This document shows, piece by piece, positions 27,722-37,731 of a stretch of DNA of 64,000 bases. Made by a program: the position numbers and the translations under genes. The notes beneath the pieces are model-generated. The model was not told the origin of the DNA and did not search any database. It saw only the letters and a list, made by a program, of their open reading frames with translations. Positions within the stretch are counted from its first letter, which is position 1; every line of letters starts with the position of its first letter. The DNA comes from Phycisphaeraceae bacterium (lineage in GTDB: Bacteria; Planctomycetota; Phycisphaerae; Phycisphaerales; UBA1924): assembly GCA_026126305.1 (NCBI GenBank), contig JAHCJI010000001.1, forward strand, positions 310,001 to 374,000, written 5' to 3'.

Positions 27722-28110
27722 GTTCGAATCTCCCTTTTCTTTCCTCTTCCGACCTCTCCTGATTCCAGCCCCACACCCCAAGGCCGAACGACGTGCCGAG
27801 GCGTGCCCGCCCAAGTTTGGGGCGGTACGACAACGACCTGGGCGGGCCCAAGCAGATGCCGAGGTGCGAAGTTGTTGAAGGCCGACCGCGCGAATGGCGT
27901 GGCCACCCTCCCTCCATTCAGACAATAGCGGATACGGTGTCTGTGGGCCATTCGGTTCCAGAGAAAAACCGCGACCGAAGGCCAAATCCATCATTTTCAC
28001 GACAGTGGTGCTGCTTATCGGTCACTACGCGAGTGGTCCTGGTCCAGAAACAGATCATACCGGCACGGGCTATGGTGATATCGGGCTTTGGGCCATGGAG
28101 GGCGTCTGGC
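27722..28110. other. intergenic region between PEP-CTERM copy 2 and dnaE
   Basis: 389 bases between divergent genes. Apart from the leftward RBS at its left edge and GGAGGG before dnaE, nothing is recognised. The part near 27950-28080 is noticeably lower in GC than the flanks and probably contains the dnaE promoter, but no -35/-10 pair with good spacing was found. A plus-strand open frame runs through it from 27793 in frame with dnaE, without protein-like composition. Confidence 0.4.
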
Positions 28111-31100
28111 ATGGGCGGCGGACAAGGGCATGGTGCGGACCGGACGGAAGCGCTGCTGGGGCAACTCGGCCGGGGGTTTGTGCATCTTCACCTGCACACC
28201 GAATACTCGCTGCTGGACGGCGGGAACCGGCTGGACCGTCTGACCGACCGCATCGCCGAGCTGGGCACGCCCGCCGTGGCCATCACCGATCATGGGAACC
28301 TCTTTGGCGCGGTGGCTTTTTACGAAGCCTGCCGGGCGCGTGGCATCCGGCCCATCCTGGGCGTGGAGGCGTACGTCTGCCCGCCGGGGCGTCTGAGGCA
28401 GGATCGGACGTATACGGGCGTGAGCGACGGCGGGTACCACCTGGTGCTGCTGGCCGAGAACATCACGGGCTGGAACAACCTGATGCTGCTGTGCAGCCAG
28501 GCGTACTTGACGGGTTTTTATTACAAGCCCCGGATCGACCGGGAGTTGCTCGAGGCGCACAGCAGTGGGCTGATCGCCATCAACGGGCACCTGGGCAGCG
28601 AGCTGGGCGACCACCTGATGCGGCATGTGCGGACGGGTTCGGCCGGTGACTTGGAGGCGGCGCGCGAGAGCGTGGTGTGGCACCAGCGCGTGTTTGCCGA
28701 CGAGGGCACGGGCCCGCGGTTTTACTGCGAGCTCCAGCACCATGTTCCCGAGCAGGTTTCGATCAACCCGTTGGTGATCGAGCTGGCCCGTGAGTATGGC
28801 GTGCCGCTGGTGTGCGACAACGACGCGCACTTTTTGAAGGCCCAGGACCACGACGCGCACGACACGCTCGTCTGCATCTCGATGGGCAAGAACAAGCACG
28901 AGCAGGAACGCCTTCGGTACACGCCCGAGTTGTACGTGAAGTCGCCCGAGCAGATGCGCGAGTTGTTCGAGTGCGAGTATGGCGAGGTGGGCGTTGAGGC
29001 GTGCGACAACACGCTGCGCATCGCGGCTCGCTGCCGGGTGGAGTTGCCCATCGGCGAGAACCACGCGCCAGTGGTGGTGGCGCGCGTGCCCGAGGCGCTG
29101 CCGGGGCATGAAGAGGCGGTGTACGGCGGCGATCTGACGGCGTGGTACAAGGAGTATTGCGCACGGTTCACGCTCGAACCCGCGGCCGACGCGGGGCTGG
29201 ACCACGACGATTTGAATCACCAGTGTGACGCGGCGCTGCGGCTGCTGGCCGAGGGCGGCATGGTGTGGCGGTATGGGCCGGGGATCATGGCGCACCAGCA
29301 CGCGCACGCCGAGGGCGACGCCGAGACACTGGTGGCGCGCGGGAAGGCGGTGGACCCGGGCGCTTTCGACAACTGGGCCCGGCTGAATCGCGAGCTGCGC
29401 ATCCTGGCCGACAAGGGCATCAGCGCGTACTTCCTGATCGTGTGGGACTTCGTGAACTGGGGTCGGGCGCGTGGGATTCCGGCGCTGGCGCGTGGCTCGG
29501 GCGTGGGCACGATGGCGGGCTACGTGCTGGGGTTGTCCAACGCGTGCCCGGTGAAGTACGGGCTGCTGTTCGAGCGTTTCACCGACCCGGACCGCAGCGA
29601 GTTTCCCGATATCGATATCGACCTGTGCCAGGACGGCCGCGGAGACGTGATCCGCTACGTGCGCGAGAAGTATGGGCACGTGGCGCAGATCATCACGTTC
29701 GGGACGCTCAAGGCGCGGGCGGCGGTGCGAGACGTGGCGCGGGTGCTTGGCGTGAGCCTGCCCGTGGCCGACCGGCTGGCGAAGCTGATCCCCGAGCAGT
29801 TGGGGATGACGCTGGACAAGGCCGAGGTGGTCGAGCCGGACTTTGCAGCGGTGGCTCGAGGCGAGCCCGCCGCGCTGGCGAAGCTGAACGAGAAACTTCC
29901 CGCCGAGCAGCACGCCGACAAGGACACCATCCAGCGCCTGATCGCCAACGCGAAGGTGATGGAGGGGCAGGCCCGGCACGCGAGCATCCACGCGGCGGGT
30001 GTGATCGTCGCCACGCGGCCGCTGCACGAACTCGTGCCGCTCTACAAGCAGAGCAACGGTGCCGAGGACGAGGCCATCACGCAATGGGACGGGCCCACGT
30101 GCGAGAAGATGGGCCTCTTGAAGATGGACTTCCTCGGGTTGCGCACACTGAGCGTGATCGAGCGGGCGCGATCGCTCATCACCAGCGCGATGGACGAGGC
30201 GGCGATCTACAAGGCCGTGGGCCGGGAAAAGGGCGACGGCGGGCCGCACCCGTTGGATCTGGATCGGTTGGCCTACGACGACCCGCGCGTGTTCGAGGTG
30301 TTCGCGCGCGGCGATACGACGGGCGTGTTCCAGTTCGAGTCGGGCGGGATGCGGCGTCTGCTGATGGAGATGAAGCCCGACCGTTTGGAAGATCTGATCG
30401 CCGCCAACGCGCTGTTCCGTCCCGGGCCGATGGACCTGATCCCCGCGTACAACAAGCGCAAGCATGGGCAAGAGCCCGTGCCGATGGTCCACGAGATCGT
30501 CGATCGGTTCACGGCCGAGACCTACGGCGTGATGGTGTACCAAGAGCAGGTGATGCAGATCGTCCACGAGTTGGGCGGCATCCCGCTGCGAGCGGCGTAC
30601 TCGCTGATCAAGGCCATCAGCAAGAAGAAGGAAAAGATCATCGAGGCCGAGCGGCCCAAGTTCGTCGAGGGCGCGGGCAAGCGGGGGCTGACCGCGGACA
30701 AGGCGCAGGAGCTGTTCGAGCTGATCCTCAAGTTCGCCGGATACGGGTTCAACAAGAGCCACAGCACGGGGTACGCGATCGTGGCGTACCAGACGGCGTA
30801 CCTCAAGACGTACTTCCCCGCGCCGTACATGGCGGCGTTCCTGAGTTATGAGAGCCAGGCGCAGAAGGTGGCCGACTGGTTGCCTTACCTCGAAGACTGC
30901 AAGCGGACGCGGGTGATCGATGCGAAGACGGGCGAAGTGTTGCGCGTGGGGATCGAAGTCGCGCCGCCCGACGTGAACCTGTCGGGCCGCGACTTCGAGG
31001 TGGTGTATGGTCCCGATGAGCCCCGGGACGCCGCCCATGGGCACATCCGGTTCGGCATGCGGGCCATCAAGGGCGTGGGCGGCGGCGCGATCGAGGCGAT

Positions 31101-32160
31101 CGTCAACGCACGCCGCGACGAGCAAGGGCCTAAGCCCTTCAGGGACCTGTTCGACTTCTGCGAGCGCGTGCCGTTGCGGAGCGTGAACAAGGCGACCATC
31201 GAAGCGTTGGTCAAGGCCAGCGCGTTCGACGGCGTTCATTCGCGTGAACTGCGGGCCGCGATGTGCGCGTCCATCGAGCAGGCCGTGAGCGCCGGGCAAT
31301 CGGCGGCGTCCGATCGGGCGGCCGGCCAGGGGGGGTTGTTTGGCGGGGCGGCCGCCGTGGAAGCGCCCGCGCCATCGCTGGCGAACATCGAGCCCTGGAG
31401 CGAGCAGGAGACGCTGCGGCACGAGAAGGAGACGTTGGGGTTCTATGTCTCGAGCCATCCCCTCGAGCAATGGGGCCCATGGATCCGCGCCTTTGCGACC
31501 CATGACCTGGGCCAATTGCCCGAGATCGAACAAGGGCGCAAGGTGATCGTGGGCGTCATGGTGCAATCGGTGCGCGTGATCGTGGCGCGCAGCGGCCGCA
31601 GCGCGGGGCAGAAGATGGGCATCCTGACCATCGAGGACACGACGGGCACGGCCGACGCGGTGCTGTTCTCGGATGCGTACCACCGCTATGCGCATTTGCT
31701 CGAGGACGACGGGCCGAAGTTCGTGATCGGCCGGCTCGACCGCTCGCGTGGCGATGCGCAGATCATCGTCGAGCAGATGGCGCCCATCGAGGCGGTGCCC
31801 CTGGAAGGCGGGAAGCTGCGCCTGTACGTGCGCGACAGCCGCCTCAATGGCAACGGTCCGGTGGCGCTCGAGCAGGTCCACGATCTGGCCCGACGGCACG
31901 ACGCCTCGGCCAAGACCGGCGAACCCATCGACGCACCCGTTTCGCCCTTAGAGGTGGTGGTGTGCATCGGCGAGTGCGAGCCCATAGCCGTTGCCTCGAC
32001 CAACCCCGCGAGCGTTCGACTCGAGCCGGCATTCATCGCCGGGGTCGAGCGTGTTCTGGGGCCTCTGTCGGCCCGGCTCGTCGACGGCGTATCCATCGAT
32101 CGTCCCGATGGCCGTCGCAATGGCTCGGGCCCCGGTACTCATGGGAAGAGCAAACGGTAA
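28111..32160 (+). CDS. dnaE: DNA polymerase III alpha subunit
   Basis: Replicative polymerase of 1349 residues, longer than the usual 1160-1200. PHP domain at the N-terminus (VHLHLHTEYSLLDGG). Polymerase core motifs include ALARGSGVGTMAGYVLGL, PDIDIDLCQDGRGDVIRYVREK with the catalytic Asp triad, and GYGFNKSHSTGYAIVAYQ. The internal clamp-binding motif is visible as QGGLF near residue 1073. The OB-fold (GQKMGILTIEDTTGTADAVLF) follows. ATG at 28111 is chosen because GGAGGG is eight bases upstream; ATG at 28072 is possible. It stands alone. Confidence 0.95.
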   Translation: MGGGQGHGADRTEALLGQLGRGFVHLHLHTEYSLLDGGNRLDRLTDRIAELGTPAVAITDHGNLFGAVAFYEACRARGIRPILGVEAYVCPPGRLRQDRTYTGVSDGGYHLVLLAENITGWNNLMLLCSQAYLTGFYYKPRIDRELLEAHSSGLIAINGHLGSELGDHLMRHVRTGSAGDLEAARESVVWHQRVFADEGTGPRFYCELQHHVPEQVSINPLVIELAREYGVPLVCDNDAHFLKAQDHDAHDTLVCISMGKNKHEQERLRYTPELYVKSPEQMRELFECEYGEVGVEACDNTLRIAARCRVELPIGENHAPVVVARVPEALPGHEEAVYGGDLTAWYKEYCARFTLEPAADAGLDHDDLNHQCDAALRLLAEGGMVWRYGPGIMAHQHAHAEGDAETLVARGKAVDPGAFDNWARLNRELRILADKGISAYFLIVWDFVNWGRARGIPALARGSGVGTMAGYVLGLSNACPVKYGLLFERFTDPDRSEFPDIDIDLCQDGRGDVIRYVREKYGHVAQIITFGTLKARAAVRDVARVLGVSLPVADRLAKLIPEQLGMTLDKAEVVEPDFAAVARGEPAALAKLNEKLPAEQHADKDTIQRLIANAKVMEGQARHASIHAAGVIVATRPLHELVPLYKQSNGAEDEAITQWDGPTCEKMGLLKMDFLGLRTLSVIERARSLITSAMDEAAIYKAVGREKGDGGPHPLDLDRLAYDDPRVFEVFARGDTTGVFQFESGGMRRLLMEMKPDRLEDLIAANALFRPGPMDLIPAYNKRKHGQEPVPMVHEIVDRFTAETYGVMVYQEQVMQIVHELGGIPLRAAYSLIKAISKKKEKIIEAERPKFVEGAGKRGLTADKAQELFELILKFAGYGFNKSHSTGYAIVAYQTAYLKTYFPAPYMAAFLSYESQAQKVADWLPYLEDCKRTRVIDAKTGEVLRVGIEVAPPDVNLSGRDFEVVYGPDEPRDAAHGHIRFGMRAIKGVGGGAIEAIVNARRDEQGPKPFRDLFDFCERVPLRSVNKATIEALVKASAFDGVHSRELRAAMCASIEQAVSAGQSAASDRAAGQGGLFGGAAAVEAPAPSLANIEPWSEQETLRHEKETLGFYVSSHPLEQWGPWIRAFATHDLGQLPEIEQGRKVIVGVMVQSVRVIVARSGRSAGQKMGILTIEDTTGTADAVLFSDAYHRYAHLLEDDGPKFVIGRLDRSRGDAQIIVEQMAPIEAVPLEGGKLRLYVRDSRLNGNGPVALEQVHDLARRHDASAKTGEPIDAPVSPLEVVVCIGECEPIAVASTNPASVRLEPAFIAGVERVLGPLSARLVDGVSIDRPDGRRNGSGPGTHGKSKR

Positions 32161-32424
32161 GAAGGTCCAAGTAAACGCCGAATGAACTTGTTCGTCGGCG
32201 TGAGCTCGCTGGATACATGAGATCCGGGATCAGGGATTCTCCTTGGGTATCGGACTTTCCGCTAACGCAAGCCGGGCGACTGGCTTACACGAAGTGTGCG
32301 GATGCTTGCCCGGCTGTCATCCGGGGTGTTCATTCGTGCGTAGAAGTCTCGCGAGTTCTGCGGCCTGCCCGCCGCGAGAAAGACTCGATCGCATAAACCG
32401 TTTCCGAGATCAGGGGAGGATCGC

Positions 32425-34659
32425 ATGAATCAGCGTGTTTCACGTCGCCGGTTGGTCGGGGTTGTTTCGCTGGTGCTGGCCGCGGGGCTGGCGATGCCGG
32501 CCTTGGCCGACGACGTGGTGGGCGTCGAGCATTTCGGGCCGTTTGTACAGTCACTCGGCGGGCGTGAGTTCAGCGGTCAGATGCTTGTGGCTCCCAAGCG
32601 GATCGTGCAGTGGCAGCGCGAGGGCCTGACGTATGCCGACGCGGTGGCCCGGCGTCGCGCGGCCGAGGCCCGCATCGCGCCGTTTGTGGTGCGTTTCGAT
32701 GCCGGGCCCGACCGGTACACGGTTCGGCTTCCCGAGGGGATGGACGAGTCGGCCTTTGGCGCGTGGCTCGGGGCGACGGGCGAGTATCGCTTCGCCCATC
32801 CCAACTGGATCGTCTATCCCACGATCGAGCCCAACGACCCTCGGTTTGGCGAGCAGTGGCACCATCCGGTCATCCAATCTCCACAGGCGTGGGACATTCT
32901 GACCGGCTCGCCTTCCATCGTGACGGCCTATGTCGACACGGGCGTGATGCTGAGCCATGAGGACCTGGCCGCGGCGTTGGTGCCCGGGTACAACTCGGCC
33001 GACCGACGCACACAAGCCGACGGCGGCGTGGTGATCGACCAGCACAGCCACGGCACGCACGTGGCCGGGTGCGGGGCGGCCATCGGGAACAACGGCGTGG
33101 GCGTCGCGGGCGTGGGTTGGAACCTGGGCATCATGCCGATCCGTGCGACGGGAGCGTCGGCGGGCGGGGCGGGCGGCACCAGCCTCGAAGCCATCCTGCA
33201 CGGAGCCGAGTGGGCGGTGCAGAACGGTGCCCGCAGCGCCAGTTGCTCGTGGACGGGCGTGGAAAGCCCGGCCGTGGGAGATTCGGGCACATTCATCAAG
33301 AGCGTCGGCGGCTTGTTGCTGTACGCGGCCGACAACAGCGGCCGCGACCACCGGGGTTTCTCGTGGCCCAACACGATCGTTGTTGGTGCCTCCGATCAAG
33401 GCGACGTTCGGGCTGGCTTCTCGAGTTTCGGGCGTGGCGTGGATATCTTCGCGCCGGGCGTGAACATTCTCAGTTCGACCTTCGACGGTGGGTATGGGCT
33501 GGCCAGCGGGACGAGCATGGCCACGCCCGTGGCCAATGGCGTGGTGGGGATGATGTGGAGCGCCGCCCCCGATGCCTCGCCCGAAGTCATCCAGACCTTG
33601 CTGTATCTGACCGCCGACGACATCGGAGCGCCCGGCTTCGATCCCATCTTCAGCAACGGCCGCGTGAATGTGCTTCGAGGTGTGGTTGCGGCCGCTGGCA
33701 GCGGCGAGCCCGGCGCGCCTCTGGCCTTCGACGACACCTACGCCGTCATCGCCGGTGGAGACATGCGACTGGACGTGCTGGCCAACGACCTGGACCTGGC
33801 CGGCCTGGCGCTGACGATTGAAAGTTTCGATGCCTCCAGTGCGCTGGGCGGCACGATCGAGCGGAGCGTGGCGACCGGGCCGGGTGGCCGCGACGAACTC
33901 TTCTACACCGCGCCGGCGGGTGTCTTTGGCCCGGACACGTTCGTGTACGTGGTGACCAACGGCTCTTTTACCGCCGAGGGCACGGTGCGCATCGACGTGC
34001 TCGATCCGTCGAGCTTCCGGGCGCCTGAGAACCCCCGCTTCACCCGCCCGGGCATCGACGTGGACTACTACTCGTTGCCTCCGCTGAGCCAGTTGCCCGA
34101 CTTCGATCTGTTGACGCCCTACTCCAGCGACGTGGTCAGCAGCATCAACTTCCCCTCCACCGATGGCGTGTTCATCACCAGCGGACGGGCCGACGACGTG
34201 GGCGCGGTCTTCACCGGGTACATCGAGATCCAACAGGCGGGCGTGTACACGCTCTACACCAACTCCGACGACGGCAGCGCGCTGTACTTGGGCGACGACC
34301 TCATCGTCAATAACGACGGGCTGCACCCGATGGTCGAGGTGGGCTCCGAAGTGGCCTTGCAAGCGGGCAAGCACGCCCTGCGCGTCGAGTTCTTCGAGCG
34401 CGGCGGCGGCGCGGGCATCATCATGAGCATCCGCGACACCGCGGGCCAGAAGGCCGTTGTGCGAGCCGAAGACCTCTCGCGCCCGGCACCGTGCGCGGCC
34501 GACTTCGACGGCGACGGCGACCTGACCCTCTTTGACTTCCTTGCGTTCCAGAACGCGTTTGCCGCGGGCGACCTGCGTGCCGACTTCGACGGCGACGGCG
34601 TCTTGACCCTGTTCGACTTCCTGGCGTTCCAGAACGCCTTCGCGGCCGGCTGCGACTGA
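32425..34659 (+). CDS. subtilisin-like serine protease with PA14 and GC-type dockerin tail
   Basis: 744 residues. RBS GGGGAGG precedes ATG. Signal peptide (VVSLVLAAGLAMPALA). A propeptide-like region (33-150) leads to the S8 domain with Asp171 in AYVDTGV, His209 in HSHGTHVAG and Ser364 in GTSMATP. A cadherin-like/Ig-like segment near 440-540 is followed by a PA14-type domain at about 545-680 (AVFTGYIEIQQAGVYTLYTN and NSDDGSALYLGD). The last 55 residues carry two copies of a calcium-loop-like DFDGDG then LTLFDFLAFQNAFAAG unit and end GCD. Exported; the tail probably anchors or sorts the enzyme. Confidence 0.9.
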   Translation: MNQRVSRRRLVGVVSLVLAAGLAMPALADDVVGVEHFGPFVQSLGGREFSGQMLVAPKRIVQWQREGLTYADAVARRRAAEARIAPFVVRFDAGPDRYTVRLPEGMDESAFGAWLGATGEYRFAHPNWIVYPTIEPNDPRFGEQWHHPVIQSPQAWDILTGSPSIVTAYVDTGVMLSHEDLAAALVPGYNSADRRTQADGGVVIDQHSHGTHVAGCGAAIGNNGVGVAGVGWNLGIMPIRATGASAGGAGGTSLEAILHGAEWAVQNGARSASCSWTGVESPAVGDSGTFIKSVGGLLLYAADNSGRDHRGFSWPNTIVVGASDQGDVRAGFSSFGRGVDIFAPGVNILSSTFDGGYGLASGTSMATPVANGVVGMMWSAAPDASPEVIQTLLYLTADDIGAPGFDPIFSNGRVNVLRGVVAAAGSGEPGAPLAFDDTYAVIAGGDMRLDVLANDLDLAGLALTIESFDASSALGGTIERSVATGPGGRDELFYTAPAGVFGPDTFVYVVTNGSFTAEGTVRIDVLDPSSFRAPENPRFTRPGIDVDYYSLPPLSQLPDFDLLTPYSSDVVSSINFPSTDGVFITSGRADDVGAVFTGYIEIQQAGVYTLYTNSDDGSALYLGDDLIVNNDGLHPMVEVGSEVALQAGKHALRVEFFERGGGAGIIMSIRDTAGQKAVVRAEDLSRPAPCAADFDGDGDLTLFDFLAFQNAFAAGDLRADFDGDGVLTLFDFLAFQNAFAAGCD

Positions 34660-34686
34660 TTCGGCATGAGGTGCATCGTTTGACCG

Positions 34687-34719
34687 GGCCCGCCACGTGC
34701 TGGACGTGGTGGGCCTTTT
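34687..34719 (+). terminator. intrinsic terminator after the subtilisin-like gene
   Basis: A 12-base stem with one G-T pair (34687-34698 with 34704-34715, loop GCTGG) is followed by TTTT (34716-34719). It ends the protease transcript 28 bases after the stop. Confidence 0.85.
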
Positions 34720-34773
34720 CTATTTCCTGCCAGCCGATGATGTGCCATGGCGTGTCCCGCCTATAAAGCGTCC

Positions 34774-35301
34774 ATGCCCACGCCCGTCCAACGCCACGTC
34801 GCCGTCCTGACCACCGGCGGCACCATCGAGAAAACCTACGACGAGTACACCGGGGCCCTGGCCAACCACAAGTCCATCGTCCGCCGCAAGCTCGCCCGGC
34901 TGCGGCTGACCGATACCCAGGTCACCGTCCGAGAGCTCATGAGCAAGGACAGCCTCGACCTCACCGACGACGATCGCCGGGCCATACTCCAGGCCGTCCG
35001 AGAGACCCTGGCCCATGATCCCGCGCCCACGGGCATCGTCATCCTGCACGGCACGGACACGCTCTCGGTAACGGGAGAGTTGCTTAAGCAGGAGTTATCG
35101 GGCCTTAATATTCCAGTCGTGCTGACTGGTGCCATGCGGCCTTTTGCAATGCAACGCAGCGATGGCGTGCAGAACCTGACCGAGGCCATCTTTGCTACGG
35201 GCGTGCTGAGCCCAGGGGTCTGGTGTGTGTTCCACGGGCGCGCGCTGGCGTTTCCTGGCGTCGTGAAGGACCGTGGCCGTGGTACGTTTACGTCCATATA
35301 A
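34774..35301 (+). CDS. one-domain asparaginase-like protein
   Basis: 175 residues. TTGGTIEKTYDE holds the nucleophilic Thr of the asparaginase N-terminal domain, HGTDTLSVTGELL the second catalytic Thr with Asp, and GAMRPFAMQRSDG the third conserved segment; it stops soon after VWCVFHGRALAF. A full L-asparaginase needs a C-terminal domain (about 330 residues in all), which is missing. Short one-domain relatives of this kind are known from other bacteria, so this is probably a family form rather than a broken gene. ATG at 34774 chosen; an in-frame ATG at 34747 would add nine residues. Confidence 0.78.
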   Translation: MPTPVQRHVAVLTTGGTIEKTYDEYTGALANHKSIVRRKLARLRLTDTQVTVRELMSKDSLDLTDDDRRAILQAVRETLAHDPAPTGIVILHGTDTLSVTGELLKQELSGLNIPVVLTGAMRPFAMQRSDGVQNLTEAIFATGVLSPGVWCVFHGRALAFPGVVKDRGRGTFTSI

Positions 35302-35407
35302 ACTCGCGTCATCGACTCATTTGATAACTTGAGGTCAGAGTAGGGCCGTGTCAGGCATTTCCATATGCACACACAATTGCCGTAGACGGCCTGAAGCGCA
35401 AATACCC

Positions 35408-35436
35408 TTGACTTTCGGGAATATTTCTGGGATATT
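35408..35436 (+). promoter_or_regulatory. sigma70-like promoter of FG-GAP copy 1
   Basis: TTGACT (35408-35413) and GATATT (35431-35436) are separated by exactly 17 bases, in an AT-richer stretch. The start codon of the downstream gene is about 130 bases away. Same spacing and position class as the promoter before copy 2, which raises confidence. Confidence 0.55.
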
Positions 35437-35565
35437 GGGAGAAACCCGGCCATGTGAGTCCGAGTCTACAGAAGGTTATTGGACTATATCACTGGTCAGG
35501 ATTCTGATTTCGGTGTTGTGATTCATTCAGGATCATGGACATTGGGGGTTGAGGGGGATTCAGAG

Positions 35566-37509
35566 ATGAAGAAGTTGATGGCGCGCCCGTTGTGCTGTGG
35601 TTGTGCGCTCGTGCTGGGGATGGTTGGGACGGCCGCCGGTCAGATCTTCTCGCTCGAGGACGCGACTCGGCGGGTGGGGATTGAAACGGCGTCGTACGTG
35701 GCTCCGTTCGGCATGACCGCTGGCGTGGCCGCGGCCGATTACAACAACAACGGTTGGATCGACATCTTCGTGCCCAACGCCGAGGGCCACGGCGACCAAC
35801 TCTTTGTGAACAACGGCGATGGGACGTTCACCGAGATGGCTTTGGATCTTGGGGTGAGCGGCATGGACCATCCTTTGGGCAAGCCGCGTTCGCGGGTGGC
35901 CTTGTGGGTGGATGTGGATGGTGACCGTCGGCTGGACCTGATCGTGGCCGGCGATGCGTTCTTCGAGCCGCTGGCAGACCTGCCCGCCCACTGGAACCAA
36001 TTGCGGTTGTACCGGCAATTGCCCGACGGGACGTTTGAGGACGCCAGCGAGGCGTTCGGCCTGCACGAGATCGACCTGATGAGCGACTGCTGGTGCCTCG
36101 ATCCGCGATCGGGCTTTACGATCTATGGGCGTCACTTCGGCAGCATGGCCGCGGGCGACCTGAACGGCGATGGTTACCTCGACCTTGTCGTTGGGGTGTG
36201 GCAGGGGGCCGAGGAGAACAAGCCGCAGGAGATCGGTGCCCGCATCCTGCTGAACCTGCCCGACGAGGCGACCGGAGGTCGTCGTTTCGAGGACGTGACC
36301 ATCGAGACCCTGGCTCCGGGTATCGCCGAGCCGGGGCTGGACCACTTCGGCAGCTTCTGGCAGATCGTCCTGCACGACTTCAACGGCGATGGATTGTTAG
36401 ATATCTACGGCGCAGTGGACATGGACGAGAACCACCTGTGGCTGAATCAGGGCCGGTTTGAAGATCCCTCGCGGCCTGGCGTGTTCCTGCTGCATCCGAT
36501 GGTGGACGCGACCCACGTGGCGGGCATGACCAGCCCGGTGCCCGAGACGGACATGGGCATCGCGCTGGGAGACCCGAATAACGACGGGCTCATCGACGCC
36601 TTCATTACCAAGACCGATACGCCCGGCTCGATCATCCACAACGATTTCTACATCGCCCGCTCGGCAGAGCCGGTCTTTGAGAATATCGCCCAGGCGGCCA
36701 GGCTCATGGGCCCGCGTTTCGGCTTCGGCTGGGGCACGACGTTCCGGGACATGGACATGGACGGCTTCGAAGACCTGCTGGTGACCAACGGCTTTAACTC
36801 GTGCATCGATCGGCCCGTGATGATGATCAACCGGGCGGCTGAAGGCGACCCAAGGTTCATCGAACAGCCCAGCCTGGTGCTGAACGCCATCGAGCGCGGT
36901 GCCTGCATCATCGGGGCCGACCTCGACCGCGATGGCGACATCGACCTGATCCACACCGTGCTGATGACGCCCTCTCGCGGCTGCCAGGAGTCGGTGCTGC
37001 AAATCCTGGAAAATGTCCGCGACCCCCGCGTAGAACCGGCCTCATGGGTCACCGTGCGGCCTCGGATGAAGGGTCCGAATCATTTTGCCATCGGTGCCGT
37101 CGTTCGTGTCGAATGCACGGGCGAGACGACCAGCCTGAATATGACCCGGGTCTTGACGGCGGGTATCTCCATGGGCGGTCAGGAGCCGGCCGAGGCCAAT
37201 TTTGGCCTGGGCATCGATACAAACCCTGAGGATGCCCTTCGGATCACCATCCAATGGCCCGATGGCTCGGCACCCACCGTGCTCAACGGCACCGTGGCCT
37301 CGCTTGGCAATCGGCTGGTGCATGTCGGGCCTTGCTCGGTGGTTGACCTTGCCGAGCCGGCCGGTTCGCTGGATTTCTTCGACCTGCTCGATTACCTGAA
37401 CCGGTTCGAGGCTGGGGACATGGTTGCCGACTTGGCCGAGCCCTTCGGGGTCTTGGACGCGTCTGACCTGTTCGAGGCGATCCGACTTGTGCTGCAAGGG
37501 TGTCCATAA
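35566..37509 (+). CDS. FG-GAP/ASPIC exported protein with GC-ended tail (copy 1)
   Basis: 647 residues from ATG at 35566 (RBS GAGGGGG). Signal peptide MKKLMARPLCCGCALVLGMVGTAAG. At least six FG-GAP/VCBS-type repeats follow, with calcium-loop-like motifs YNNNGWID, VDGDRRLD, LNGDGYLD, FNGDGLLD, MDMDGFED and DRDGDID, making a probable beta-propeller. Near 530-610 is an ASPIC/UnbV-like domain (NHFAIGAVVRV, FGLG, IQWPDG). The tail has two DLAEP units with FFDLLDYLNRFEAGDM and ASDLFEAIRLV, and ends QGCP. Possibly a surface adhesion or carbohydrate-associated protein; no enzyme motif seen. Confidence 0.82.
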   Translation: MKKLMARPLCCGCALVLGMVGTAAGQIFSLEDATRRVGIETASYVAPFGMTAGVAAADYNNNGWIDIFVPNAEGHGDQLFVNNGDGTFTEMALDLGVSGMDHPLGKPRSRVALWVDVDGDRRLDLIVAGDAFFEPLADLPAHWNQLRLYRQLPDGTFEDASEAFGLHEIDLMSDCWCLDPRSGFTIYGRHFGSMAAGDLNGDGYLDLVVGVWQGAEENKPQEIGARILLNLPDEATGGRRFEDVTIETLAPGIAEPGLDHFGSFWQIVLHDFNGDGLLDIYGAVDMDENHLWLNQGRFEDPSRPGVFLLHPMVDATHVAGMTSPVPETDMGIALGDPNNDGLIDAFITKTDTPGSIIHNDFYIARSAEPVFENIAQAARLMGPRFGFGWGTTFRDMDMDGFEDLLVTNGFNSCIDRPVMMINRAAEGDPRFIEQPSLVLNAIERGACIIGADLDRDGDIDLIHTVLMTPSRGCQESVLQILENVRDPRVEPASWVTVRPRMKGPNHFAIGAVVRVECTGETTSLNMTRVLTAGISMGGQEPAEANFGLGIDTNPEDALRITIQWPDGSAPTVLNGTVASLGNRLVHVGPCSVVDLAEPAGSLDFFDLLDYLNRFEAGDMVADLAEPFGVLDASDLFEAIRLVLQGCP

Positions 37510-37620
37510 CCTCGGCACCGGTTTTCATTGTCATCGAAACGCCGTTGAGCAAACTGCCCTGTATTGGGTAGTTTTGTGTAATTGGCGAGGTGTGTGGACG
37601 GCTGATGGATAAAAATTCCA

Positions 37621-37649
37621 TTGACAGGCGCGCGGTTTCATGGCATAAC
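37621..37649 (+). promoter_or_regulatory. sigma70-like promoter of FG-GAP copy 2
   Basis: Consensus TTGACA (37621-37626), a 17-base spacer, and CATAAC (37644-37649, four of six matches). The start codon of copy 2 is about 75 bases past the expected transcription start. Base composition drops in GC just upstream (37500-37620). Confidence 0.65.
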
Positions 37650-37731
37650 TGAGGACATGGAGAGCCGGCGCGGCCATGGTTGTGCCATACGGGACGCTCC
37701 ATCGGCTCGCTTAGAGGTAGGGGGACTTTCG

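Noticed and set aside
27711..27735. GTTCGAATC resembling a tRNA T-loop
   Set aside because: It is the start region of PEP-CTERM copy 2 in reverse (cat/gttcgaa), with no acceptor stem or anticodon arm around it.
28015..31899. 1294-codon minus-strand frame over dnaE
   Set aside because: His/Arg/Leu-rich shadow; DnaE on the plus strand has all polymerase motifs.
32161..32424. Possible riboswitch upstream of the subtilisin-like gene
   Set aside because: Only a weak GCCGAA/TTCGTCGGC inverted repeat; no known aptamer pattern and no associated gene type.
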